From an uncultured Lachnospira sp. (GTDB lineage Bacteria; Bacillota; Clostridia; Lachnospirales; Lachnospiraceae), in NCBI GenBank assembly GCA_910587485.1, contig CAJUKN010000038.1, forward strand, positions 1 through 9,863: a stretch of DNA of 9,863 nt. The letters are read 5' to 3'. Below the pieces are notes generated by a model, which was not told the origin of the DNA, did not search any database, and saw nothing but the letters and a program-made list of their open reading frames with translations. The first letter of the stretch is position 1. Each line of letters begins with the position of its first letter. This document shows positions 1-7,772 of the stretch, piece after piece. The position numbers and the translations under genes were made by a program.

Positions 1-698
1 ACTGGGTTTGAAAGCCGCAGAAAATAAGGGTTGGAGAATCCGAGAGGCTATATTTATATAATGGAGGAAATACACAGGCAGAAATTGAAGCACTTAACAA
101 TGGTACAAAGAAATATAGTGATTATATGGGCTCAGGTTTTGAATTTCTTAAGGAATTGATAGAGCGTGGTTATATTGATGCCAAGAAAGCTTATGTTAGT
201 GAGGCGATTGAAGGTGAAGGTGCTGATTTTTTGGCACAAAAAATACCCATTGTTATGGCATATTGGGGTGCTGCCAACACAGATACAGCATATGGTAATC
301 CCAATTTTAATATGTTGGTAATTGGTTTTCCAAGTAGTCGTGGGCAAATGCCAGTAATGTCTATGACTGGATATGGTATTGGCACCAATGCAGAACATGC
401 ACAAGATGCCATGCGTGTTTTGGATGTTATACTTTCTGATGATGCACTTAAAGTGTATACAGAAATCAATAAAGTTATTTCGCCTTCTAAAAATGTTCAA
501 GTAGATTGTATACCAGCATTAAAACCATTAAATGATAAAATAGAGGAAAATATTTATGTGTTGGGAGCCAATGCAGGAATGAAGGTTGAACAATGGGGCA
601 ATACCTGTTTGATTGTTCGGAAATTGTTAAACGGCGCAACGGTAGATGAGTGTATGGCAGAATTTGACAGACTTCAGGAAGAATCATTAACAGAGTAG
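1..698 (+). pseudogene. ABC transporter extracellular solute-binding protein, C-terminal part, apparently frameshifted
   Basis: This is the C-terminal lobe of a family 1-type solute-binding lipoprotein, which captures a substrate (usually a sugar or oligosaccharide in this family) outside the cell for an ABC importer. Visible features are YNGGNTQAEIEAL near the left end, IPIVMAYWGAAN in the middle, then a G-Y-G-I segment followed by a helix of AHAQDAMRVLDVILS type, typical of the hinge and C-lobe of these proteins. The first ATG in frame (126) has no Shine-Dalgarno sequence, and coding similarity continues upstream of it, so it is not a real start. The frame is closed by a TGA at 9-11. Another frame (bases 2-58) reads LGLKAAENKGWRIREAIFI and would join smoothly at about base 49-62, in a TATATTTATATAAT tract. 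I infer an indel there, either a true mutation or a sequencing error. The signal peptide and N-lobe lie outside the window. The substrate cannot be assigned. Confidence 0.65.
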
Positions 699-714
699 TA
701 AAAAATATCTTAAG

Positions 715-756
715 AAAGTACAGAACAAATGTTCAATTTTGTCTGTACTTTTTTTA
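715..756 (+). terminator. Intrinsic terminator of the solute-binding protein gene
   Basis: AAAGTACAGA (715-724) pairs perfectly with TCTGTACTTT (742-751), and the right arm runs into a T tract ending at 755. After one bulged A, the inner bases CAAA (726-729) and TTTG (738-741) can extend the stem. It begins 16 bases after the stop codon at 696-698. The loop and part of the left arm also contain the LexA-type box annotated at 722-735. Confidence 0.85.
722..735 (+). promoter_or_regulatory. LexA (DinR) SOS box upstream of uvrB
   Basis: The 14-mer AGAACAAATGTTCA fits the Gram-positive LexA/DinR consensus CGAAC-RNRY-GTTCG at every core position (GAAC, AAAT as RNRY, GTTC). Only the outermost C and G are replaced by A. 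The inner 12 bases form a palindrome with arms GAACA and TGTTC. It lies about 90 bases before the uvrB start and just upstream of the candidate -35. Because uvrB and uvrA are classic SOS-regulon members, the position supports LexA repression relieved by DNA damage. The match is seen in the sequence; the regulation is inferred. Confidence 0.75.
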
Positions 757-772
757 TATATGATGTTATACT
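744..772 (+). promoter_or_regulatory. Candidate uvrBA promoter with extended -10
   Basis: An extended -10 element, TG-T-TATACT, occupies 764-772. Seventeen bases upstream of TATACT is TGTACT (744-749), a weak -35 with about 3 of 6 consensus bases. The extended TG could compensate for the poor -35. The start of transcription would be near 779, placing the LexA box at about -57 to -44. The -35 would lie inside the right arm of the upstream terminator, so the two signals share bases. A second TATAGT at 794-799 has no convincing -35. Confidence 0.4.
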
Positions 773-824
773 ATAAAGACAAAAATTTTAAGATATAGTA
801 ACTTTGTGAAAGAGAGGATTTTAT

Positions 825-2885
825 ATGCCAGAGAAAGAAGGATATTCACAATCTAGTCAGCTATTTGTTCATAATAACAACCCAGAGAGCGAACATGCTT
901 TTAAACTTCATGCCCCATATCAGCCAACAGGAGACCAGCCTCAGGCAATTGCAGAACTGGTACAAGGTTTTAGGGAAGGTAATCAATTTCAGACTTTACT
1001 AGGAGTGACAGGCTCTGGCAAGACATTCACAATGGCAAATGTGATACAAGCATTACAGAAGCCAACGCTTGTAATTGCCCATAATAAGACGTTAGCAGCA
1101 CAGCTATACGGAGAGTTTAAGGAGATGTTCCCTGAGAATGCAGTAGAATATTTTGTCTCCTACTATGATTATTATCAGCCAGAAGCTTATGTTCCACAAA
1201 GTGATACGTATATTGCCAAAGATTCATCCATTAATGATGAGATAGACAAATTGCGTCATTCAGCAACAGCAGCACTTTCTGAGAGAAATGATGTGATTAT
1301 TGTAGCTTCGGTATCTTGTATATATGGACTTGGAGCGCCAGTTGATTATCAAAACATGGTGATATCATTAAGACCCGGAATGATTAAGGATAGAGATGAA
1401 GTTCTTAGAAAATTGATTGATATTCAGTATATAAGAGGAGACCAAGATTTTAAGCGTGGTACATTCCGCGTTCGTGGAGATGTAGTTGAGATATATCCAG
1501 CCGCTTCAAGCGGAATGGCAATTCGAGTAGAATTTTTTGGCGATGAGGTAGACCGAATCACAGAAATTGATTCGCTTACAGGTGAAGTTAAAAGTCAATT
1601 AGAGCATACAGCTATTTTCCCTAATTCGCATTATGTAGTAGACCAAGAAAAAATGGCAGCAGCCATTGAAGAGATTAAAAAAGAATTAAAAGAACGTATT
1701 GCCTATTTTAAAAGTGAAGATAAATTATTAGAGGCACAACGAATCGAAGAACGTACAAATTTTGATATTGAAATGATGCAAGAGACAGGATTTTGTTCAG
1801 GAATTGAAAACTATTCAAGGCATTTAGCAGGCTTACCTAGTGGGGTTGCACCATATACGCTGATGGATTATTTTCCAGAGGATTTCCTGATTATTGTAGA
1901 TGAATCACATATAACAATACCACAAGTACGAGGAATGTATGCAGGAGACCAGTCACGAAAGACGACTTTAGTGGATTATGGTTTTCGTCTTCCATCTGCC
2001 AAAGATAATAGACCGTTGAATTTTACAGAGTTTGAAAATAAGATATCACAAATGTTGTTTGTGTCAGCAACGCCTTCTGTATATGAGAGAGAACATGAAT
2101 TATTGCGAACAGAACAGCTTATCAGACCAACGGGTCTTTTAGACCCTAAAGTGATTGTAAAACCAGTAGAAGGTCAAATTGATGATTTGGTGTCTGAAAT
2201 TAATAAAGAAGCTGCCAAGCATAATAAGATTTTGGTTACAACATTAACAAAGCATATGGCAGAGGATTTAACAGATTACCTTAAAGAATTGGGTATACGA
2301 GTGAAGTATTTACATGCAGATATTGACACTTTAGAGCGACAAAGAATTATACGTGATATGCGAATGGATGCCTTTGATGTATTGATAGGAATTAATTTGT
2401 TAAGAGAGGGATTGGATATTCCAGAAATCACGTTAGTTGCTATTTTGGATGCAGATAAAGAAGGATTCTTAAGAACCGAAACTTCACTTATTCAGACTAT
2501 TGGACGTGCTGCTAGAAATGTGGACGGACATGTTATTATGTATGCAGATAAGATTACCGATTCAATGAATAAGGCGATATCGGAAACGGAAAGAAGAAGA
2601 ACAATTCAGCAGCAATATAATGAAGAGCATGGTATTACGCCACAGACTATAAGCAAAGCTGTAAGAGATTTAATAACCATTTCTAAGGCAGCAGAGGGAA
2701 TGGACGAATCTGGTGAGGGGCTTTTAAAAGATTATGAATCCATGAGTGTAAAAGAACTTGAAAAGATTAAAAAGCAGATAGAAAAAAATATGCACAAAGC
2801 GGCAGCAGAACTTGATTTTGAAACAGCTGCCAAACTGCGTGACCAGATGATAGAAATCAATCAATATTTGTATGATAATAAATAA
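825..2885 (+). CDS. uvrB: UvrABC system protein B (excinuclease helicase-like subunit)
   Basis: UvrB verifies DNA lesions in bacterial nucleotide excision repair. It is loaded by UvrA, opens the helix with its beta-hairpin, and then recruits UvrC for the two incisions. The 686-residue protein shows all expected parts: QPTGDQPQAI near residue 33, Walker A GVTGSGKT (60-67), the aromatic beta-hairpin YYDYYQPEAYVP (113-124), the DESH box (359-362), helicase motif VI QTIGRAARN (557-565), and a C-terminal UVR motif (about 643-680) that contacts UvrC or UvrA. The ATG follows AGAGAGG (811-817) at 7 bases. Compared with the usual start just before the FxLxxxYxPxGDQP segment, it carries about 20 extra N-terminal residues rich in S, N and E; no better in-frame start exists before the Walker motif. 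The gene is intact and is followed 46 bases later by uvrA. Confidence 0.98.
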   Translation: MPEKEGYSQSSQLFVHNNNPESEHAFKLHAPYQPTGDQPQAIAELVQGFREGNQFQTLLGVTGSGKTFTMANVIQALQKPTLVIAHNKTLAAQLYGEFKEMFPENAVEYFVSYYDYYQPEAYVPQSDTYIAKDSSINDEIDKLRHSATAALSERNDVIIVASVSCIYGLGAPVDYQNMVISLRPGMIKDRDEVLRKLIDIQYIRGDQDFKRGTFRVRGDVVEIYPAASSGMAIRVEFFGDEVDRITEIDSLTGEVKSQLEHTAIFPNSHYVVDQEKMAAAIEEIKKELKERIAYFKSEDKLLEAQRIEERTNFDIEMMQETGFCSGIENYSRHLAGLPSGVAPYTLMDYFPEDFLIIVDESHITIPQVRGMYAGDQSRKTTLVDYGFRLPSAKDNRPLNFTEFENKISQMLFVSATPSVYEREHELLRTEQLIRPTGLLDPKVIVKPVEGQIDDLVSEINKEAAKHNKILVTTLTKHMAEDLTDYLKELGIRVKYLHADIDTLERQRIIRDMRMDAFDVLIGINLLREGLDIPEITLVAILDADKEGFLRTETSLIQTIGRAARNVDGHVIMYADKITDSMNKAISETERRRTIQQQYNEEHGITPQTISKAVRDLITISKAAEGMDESGEGLLKDYESMSVKELEKIKKQIEKNMHKAAAELDFETAAKLRDQMIEINQYLYDNK

Positions 2886-2931
2886 ATTTAAAATGAAAAT
2901 ATATTGATAAGAGAAATGAGGTAACAAAGAG

Positions 2932-5772
2932 ATGGAGAAGGGGAATTTTAGACATTTTATAAGAATTAAGGGAGCAAATGAACATAATTTAAATGATGTG
3001 TCTTTAGATATACCACGAGATGAATTAGTTGTTCTTACAGGTGTGTCTGGTTCTGGTAAATCTAGTTTGGCATTTGACACAATATATGCAGAAGGGCAGA
3101 GGCGTTATATGGAGTCGCTGTCTTCTTATGCCAGACAATTTTTAGGGCAGATGGAAAAACCGAATGTGGAAAGTATAGAAGGGTTATCGCCCGCCATTTC
3201 AATTGACCAAAAATCCACCAATAGAAACCCGCGTTCAACTGTGGGAACCGTTACAGAGATATATGATTATTTTCGATTATTGTATGCAAGAATTGGTATT
3301 CCCCATTGTCCAAAGTGCGGTAAAGAGATTAATAAACAAACGGTTGACCAGATGGTTGATGTGATAATGGATTTATCAGAAGGAACAAAAATACAGGTGT
3401 TAGCCCCTGTAGTTCGAGGGCGAAAGGGCGAACATGTCAAATTGTTTGAGCAGGCAAAGAAAAGCGGTTATGTGCGTGTTATGGTTGATGGGAACATGTA
3501 CGAATTAAGCGATGAGATTAAATTGGAAAAAAATAAAAAGCATAATATTGAGATTGTAGTAGACCGATTATCCATTCGAGATGGGATTCAAAAAAGATTG
3601 ACCGATTCTATTGAAACAGCGTTGAAATTATCGGACGGATTGATGGTTATTGATGTTATTGATGGCAAACCAATGAATTTTAGCCAAAGTTTTTCATGTC
3701 CTGATTGTGATATTAATATTGAGGAAATCGAGCCGAGGAGTTTTTCGTTTAATAATCCATTTGGTGCGTGTCCAGAGTGTTTTGGCTTGGGTTATAAGAT
3801 GGAATTTGATGCTGAATTGATGATTCCAGATGAGAAACTTAGTATTGATGAAGGAGCAATTGTTGTTATAGGGTGGCAGTCTGTTACTGATGAGGGCAGT
3901 TTTACAAGAGCAATAATGAATGCACTGTCAAAGGAATATCATTTTAGCCTAGCAACTCCATTTGGAGAATATCCAGATGATATTAAAGAGATTATTTTGA
4001 ATGGCACCAATGGAAAAACAGTAAAAGTGCATTATGTAGGGCAGAGAGGTGAAGGCACGTATGATATAGCCTTTGAGGGGCTTGTAAAAAATGTTGCCAA
4101 ACGATATCGAGAGACTGCATCAATGACCTCAAAGCAGTCCTATGAAGAGTTTATGCGCATAACGCCTTGTATTGCTTGTAAGGGACAGCGATTAAAGCCT
4201 ACATCACTGGCTGTTACTGTATCCGATAAAAATATATATGAAATTACAAGTATGTCGATTATTGAATTATCCGAATTTCTTAAAAATATGCAGCTTCGTG
4301 AAAGACAGTTGTCAATTGGAAGTCAGGTGCTTAAAGAGATAAAGTCAAGGATTCAATTTTTGATTGATGTTGGGCTTGATTATTTGTCACTTTCAAGAGG
4401 AACAGCAACGCTTTCGGGTGGAGAGGCTCAACGAATAAGACTGGCAACACAGATTGGTTCAGGATTGGTTGGCGTCGCCTATATTTTGGACGAACCAAGC
4501 ATAGGACTTCATCAAAGGGATAATGAAAAACTATTAAAAACATTGGAACATTTAAGGGATATAGGAAATTCGGTTATTGTGGTAGAGCATGATGAAGATA
4601 CAATGATGGCAGCCGATTACATTGTAGATATTGGTCCCGGTGCTGGTAAAAATGGCGGAAAGGTTGTGGCAACAGGTACTGCCGAAGATATTATGAAGTG
4701 CGAGGAATCAATTACAGGAGCTTATCTAAGTGGAAGAATAAAAATTCCAGTGCCTGAGGCAAGACGAAAGCCAACAGGATGGTTAAAAGTAATTGGAGCA
4801 AAAGAAAATAATTTAAAAAATATCAATGTCAATATTCCATTAGGTGTATTTACATGTGTAACAGGTGTATCTGGTTCTGGTAAAAGTTCACTTATCAATG
4901 AGATTCTCCATAAAAGATTAGCAAAAGAATTAAACAGAGCGAGATGTATACCCGGAAAACATAAGACTATTGAAGGAATAGAACAATTAGATAAAATTAT
5001 TGATATTGACCAATCGCCAATTGGACGTACACCTCGTTCCAATCCTGCTACGTATACAGGTGTTTTTGATATGATTCGAGATTTGTTTGCTTCTACATCG
5101 GATGCGAAAGAGCGCGGATATAAGAAAGGGCGTTTTAGCTTTAATGTGAAAGGCGGAAGATGTGAGGCATGTACAGGAGATGGTATTATTAAGATAGAAA
5201 TGCACTTTCTTCCAGATGTATTTGTACCTTGTGAAGTTTGTGGCGGAAAGCGTTATAATCGTGAAACACTTGAAGTTAAATATAAGGGAAAAAGTATATT
5301 TGATGTGTTGGATATGACTGTTGAAGAAGCCGTTGAATTTTTTGAAAATGTACCTTCTATACGAAAAAAGATTGAGACATTAAATGATGTTGGTTTATCG
5401 TATATCAAACTGGGACAGCCTTCAACAGAATTATCAGGTGGCGAAGCACAGCGAATTAAACTTGCAACAGAACTTTCAAGAAGAAGTACGGGAAAAACAA
5501 TCTATATTTTAGATGAGCCTACAACAGGACTGCATTTTGCCGATGTACACAAACTCGTTAATATTTTGCATAAATTGGTTGAAACGGGTAACACTGTTGT
5601 CGTTATTGAACACAATCTTGATGTTATCAAGACGGCTGATTATATTATTGATATGGGACCAGAGGGCGGTGCAAGAGGCGGTACAGTCGTTTGTAGTGGT
5701 ACCCCTGAAAAAGTTGCTCAAAATTCAGCATCATACACAGGACAGTTTGTAAAAAAATATTTATTGACATAA
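2932..5772 (+). CDS. uvrA: UvrABC system protein A (excinuclease ATPase, damage sensor)
   Basis: UvrA is the dimeric ABC-type ATPase that scans DNA for bulky or distorting lesions and hands them to UvrB. At 946 residues it is the normal family length. The first nucleotide-binding domain has Walker A GVSGSGKSS (37-45), signature LSGGEAQ (494-500) and Walker B YILDEPSIGLH (517-527). The second has Walker A (645-653), signature (834-840) and Walker B YILDEPTTGLH (858-868). Cysteine pairs for all three zinc modules are present: C126/C129 with C413/C416, C256/C259 with C280/C283, and C744/C747 with C767/C770. The start is ATG with TGAGG (2917-2921) at 10 bases, a slightly long spacing. No separate promoter or terminator is evident in the 46 bases after uvrB, so it is probably cotranscribed and shares the SOS control inferred upstream. 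Confidence 0.98.
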   Translation: MEKGNFRHFIRIKGANEHNLNDVSLDIPRDELVVLTGVSGSGKSSLAFDTIYAEGQRRYMESLSSYARQFLGQMEKPNVESIEGLSPAISIDQKSTNRNPRSTVGTVTEIYDYFRLLYARIGIPHCPKCGKEINKQTVDQMVDVIMDLSEGTKIQVLAPVVRGRKGEHVKLFEQAKKSGYVRVMVDGNMYELSDEIKLEKNKKHNIEIVVDRLSIRDGIQKRLTDSIETALKLSDGLMVIDVIDGKPMNFSQSFSCPDCDINIEEIEPRSFSFNNPFGACPECFGLGYKMEFDAELMIPDEKLSIDEGAIVVIGWQSVTDEGSFTRAIMNALSKEYHFSLATPFGEYPDDIKEIILNGTNGKTVKVHYVGQRGEGTYDIAFEGLVKNVAKRYRETASMTSKQSYEEFMRITPCIACKGQRLKPTSLAVTVSDKNIYEITSMSIIELSEFLKNMQLRERQLSIGSQVLKEIKSRIQFLIDVGLDYLSLSRGTATLSGGEAQRIRLATQIGSGLVGVAYILDEPSIGLHQRDNEKLLKTLEHLRDIGNSVIVVEHDEDTMMAADYIVDIGPGAGKNGGKVVATGTAEDIMKCEESITGAYLSGRIKIPVPEARRKPTGWLKVIGAKENNLKNINVNIPLGVFTCVTGVSGSGKSSLINEILHKRLAKELNRARCIPGKHKTIEGIEQLDKIIDIDQSPIGRTPRSNPATYTGVFDMIRDLFASTSDAKERGYKKGRFSFNVKGGRCEACTGDGIIKIEMHFLPDVFVPCEVCGGKRYNRETLEVKYKGKSIFDVLDMTVEEAVEFFENVPSIRKKIETLNDVGLSYIKLGQPSTELSGGEAQRIKLATELSRRSTGKTIYILDEPTTGLHFADVHKLVNILHKLVETGNTVVVIEHNLDVIKTADYIIDMGPEGGARGGTVVCSGTPEKVAQNSASYTGQFVKKYLLT

Positions 5773-5829
5773 TTAAATATATATTAATAACAAATGCTTT
5801 ATTATTTTAGCAGCATGAAATTTAAGAAA

Positions 5830-5834
5830 AGAGG
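5830..5834 (+). promoter_or_regulatory. Ribosome-binding site that decides the HAD gene start
   Basis: AGAGG at 5830-5834 is followed by two adjacent in-frame candidate starts, GTG at 5838 and ATG at 5841. Spacing is only 3 bases to the GTG but 6 bases to the ATG, which favours the ATG. Confidence 0.6.
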
Positions 5835-5840
5835 ATTGTG

Positions 5841-6500
5841 ATGATAAAGGGTGTTATATTTGATATGGATGGTGTGATGGTTGACACAGAAAGGCAGTCT
5901 ACAAAGGGCTGGCTGGCTGCTGCCAAACTGCATAAAATAGAGATGCCAATGTGGTTAATTAATCAATTTAAAGGTTCGCCTGCTCATATGAGTGAGAAAT
6001 ATTTTAATGATTACTTTAAAGGTGAATTGAATTATTGGGAGATGCGAAATGAGCGTACACAATATATCAATAAATTAAGAAAAATAGAGGGAGTACCAGT
6101 AAAAAAAGGGTTATTTAAATTGTTGGATTATATTAAAATTCATAACATTCCTTGTGCTGTAGCAACATCAACACAAAAAGAAAGTGCAGAAAATACATTA
6201 CATTCTGTAGGTGCATGGGATTATCTTAAGACTATCATTTATGGAGATGAGGTTGAACATGGAAAACCAGAACCAGATATTTTTTTGAGGGCAGCTTCAA
6301 GAATCAATGTATCGCCACAAGATTGTATGGTTATAGAAGACAGTGTAAATGGCATAAAAGCCGGAAATAGAGCAGGAATGTATGTTGTACATGTACCTGA
6401 TACCATTATTATTGATGAAGATACAAGAAAATTAACCAACATTGTGTGTGATGATTTGGAACAAGTTGTTCATATTATAGAAAGATTAAATAATAAGTGA
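5841..6500 (+). CDS. HAD-superfamily phosphatase, beta-phosphoglucomutase-like (subfamily IA)
   Basis: This is a cytosolic haloacid-dehalogenase-type hydrolase of 219 residues, most similar in layout to the beta-phosphoglucomutase / 2-deoxyglucose-6-phosphatase group. The four HAD motifs are visible: FDMDGVMVDTE with nucleophile D8 and acid/base D10, ATST with T109/S110, GKPEPD with lysine K142, and VIEDSVNGIKAG with E166/D167. An alpha-helical cap of about 65-70 residues between motifs I and II matches the C1 cap of subfamily IA. The substrate cannot be told from the sequence; sugar phosphates and small phosphorylated metabolites are usual for this group, and either phosphatase or mutase chemistry is possible. 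It starts 68 bases after the uvrA stop with no terminator seen between, so it may be the last gene of the uvrBA transcript. A GTG at 5838 is an alternative start adding one residue. Confidence 0.92.
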   Translation: MIKGVIFDMDGVMVDTERQSTKGWLAAAKLHKIEMPMWLINQFKGSPAHMSEKYFNDYFKGELNYWEMRNERTQYINKLRKIEGVPVKKGLFKLLDYIKIHNIPCAVATSTQKESAENTLHSVGAWDYLKTIIYGDEVEHGKPEPDIFLRAASRINVSPQDCMVIEDSVNGIKAGNRAGMYVVHVPDTIIIDEDTRKLTNIVCDDLEQVVHIIERLNNK

Positions 6501-6504
6501 TTAT

Positions 6505-6529
6505 AGGTATAGAATAGAAATTTATACCT
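6505..6529 (+). repeat. Small inverted repeat after the HAD gene
   Basis: AGGTATA (6505-6511) and TATACCT (6523-6529) form a 7-base-pair stem that can extend by two weak pairs. It sits directly after the stop codon where a terminator would be expected, but no T run follows (the next bases are CTTAGAACGCG), so intrinsic termination here is doubtful. Confidence 0.3.
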
Positions 6530-6617
6530 CTTAGAACGCGCCAAGACTTAATGCAACATCTAAGTAAGTATGTGCAGAGTAGAAGCTAAAAGATTAGATT
6601 AGAAAGGCGTAAAAGAT

Positions 6618-7507
6618 ATGTGTATTCATTCACCACTTTTCAATATAACAATGGAACTTTATGAAACCGATAGATATCAATTGCAAAAATTTATTTCTAT
6701 AACAAATCTTTTGTGTACCAATGAAGATGACAAAGAATTTACCCAAGACTATTTCATTTTATATGATTTTGCTCAGGATTGCAGATATTCAAAGTGCATT
6801 CAACCAGAGTTAATTTGGTATTTGCTGTCATTTTATTACAAGATAATTGAACAAGCTATTATATATAAGTATCATATGAGAAATTATCTATGTACAGAAA
6901 ACAACGAAAAAATAAGTAAAATGGTTATAGATATTTATTTTGAGTTTAATTTAGCCTTATTTTTTATTTTTTAATCAAAAAATATAGAGTGTGCCATTAG
7001 TGTAAAGAATTATCAATATTTAATGGAGTATTATATTGAGCAAACGATTCAGTGTATGGAAATAGAAAGTTCAGATATATTAAATTGGTTTTCTTTATTT
7101 AATATCACAGTGGCATTTTGTAAAGATAATATTCAATTATTGTTCAAAAAAATTTTTAAAGGTTCACAAAAGATAAAATATTCATTTTTTTGCTATCTTT
7201 CTGTTTTTCTTTTTAAAGAAAGTGACAATTTGCTTGCCATAAATGAATCAAAAGCATTTTGGACAAGTGATATGTGGAATTTTGATGATGGATATTTTTG
7301 CAGTGTGTTTTTTGGAGTGATGATATCATTGAATTTTTTAATAAACAAATAAATAGAAAACAAATAGAAGATTTATTTAAAGAGGTAACACCTATATTGC
7401 GTAATCTTTTTGAACCTGATATGATGAAACTTTTTTGTGAAGAAATGAAGAAAAGTTTTGATACAGGGATTTTTCAGAAGAGAAAAGCAGAATATTTGCA
7501 AAAATAG
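6618..7507 (+). pseudogene. Unrecognised AT-rich gene, interrupted by a stop codon and a frameshift
   Basis: I do not recognise this family. Three open pieces appear to be one former gene of about 295 codons. Piece 1 starts at ATG 6618 behind AGAAAGG (6601-6607, 10-base spacing) and ends at TAA 6972-6974. Piece 2 continues in exactly the same frame from 6975 and stays open to 7352; its first ATG (7023) has no ribosome-binding site. Piece 3 is in a different frame, open from 7289 to 7507, and reads FWSDDIIEFFNKQINRKQIEDL and onward; it also lacks a start signal. The switch most simply happens in the T5 (7295-7299) or T6 (7308-7313) run. The encoded protein would be rich in I, F, Y, K and N, with no clear signal peptide, transmembrane segment or catalytic motif; the C-terminal part looks helical and charged. 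GC is about 20-25% in the lines I counted, well below uvrA and guaA, which suggests relaxed selection or foreign origin. Confidence 0.6.
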
Positions 7508-7674
7508 AAAGATATTCAAAGTAAATTATAGGAAAATGAAATAAATGATATGATATGCAAAATGATAACATTTAAAGATAGATATCATATTAAAAGAAAT
7601 AAATATAAAATGTTTGTTTTATTTTAAGAGAATACTATGTTTTATAATTTAGTTATTTTTTAAGGAATATAAAA

Positions 7675-7680
7675 TATAAT
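7675..7680 (+). promoter_or_regulatory. Possible -10 element for guaA
   Basis: TATAAT at 7675-7680 is a perfect -10 hexamer, but in such AT-rich DNA it is expected by chance. No good -35 lies 16-18 bases upstream, and the leader to the start codon would be about 85 bases. Weak call. Confidence 0.2.
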
Positions 7681-7760
7681 TTAATTGTTATGATGGTATT
7701 GATAAGAGAAGAATTTTTTGTTATCTTAAGGATAGCTTATTTTGGCTATATTATTTACTT

Positions 7761-7765
7761 GGAGG
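7761..7765 (+). promoter_or_regulatory. Strong ribosome-binding site fixing the GTG start of guaA
   Basis: GGAGG at 7761-7765 lies 7 bases before a GTG codon at 7773. The strength and spacing, plus the expected GuaA N-terminus directly after it (VIVIDFGGQYNQL), decide for the non-ATG start. Confidence 0.8.
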
Positions 7766-7772
7766 AGAAAAG

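Larger units (their letters stand above)
7508..7772. other. AT-rich intergenic leader before guaA
   Basis: These 265 bases hold no supported gene. They contain a 9-base inverted repeat, ATATGATAT (7548-7556) with ATATCATAT (7582-7590), and TATAAT-like hexamers at 7643-7648 and 7675-7680. The second is a possible guaA -10, but its best upstream hexamer (TTATTT, 7653-7658) is a poor -35. A short stem-loop, ATAGC/GCTAT around 7733-7749, lies just before the ribosome-binding site. I looked for the conserved core of a purine riboswitch and did not find it. Confidence 0.5.

Noticed and set aside
4331..5205. Several minus-strand open frames opposite uvrA
   Set aside because: They are antisense shadows of a highly conserved gene, with no start signals of their own.
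6531..6617. Possible small RNA or tRNA relic in the spacer after the HAD gene (contains AACGCGCC, less AT-rich than its surroundings)
   Set aside because: No cloverleaf, no paired arms and no terminator could be found; left as an unexplained spacer.
6972..6974. Programmed read-through or recoding of the TAA in the AT-rich gene
   Set aside because: There is no supporting context or downstream structure that I can see, and the second break by frameshift makes simple decay more likely.
7023..7352. Separate gene starting at ATG 7023
   Set aside because: It has no Shine-Dalgarno sequence and is in the same frame as the upstream piece, with an open reading frame between the TAA and this ATG; better explained as the middle of a broken gene.
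7540..7600. Purine riboswitch before guaA, suggested by an ATGATATG string
   Set aside because: The rest of the conserved core (the two loop motifs and the closing P1 stem) is absent; the string is chance in AT-rich DNA.
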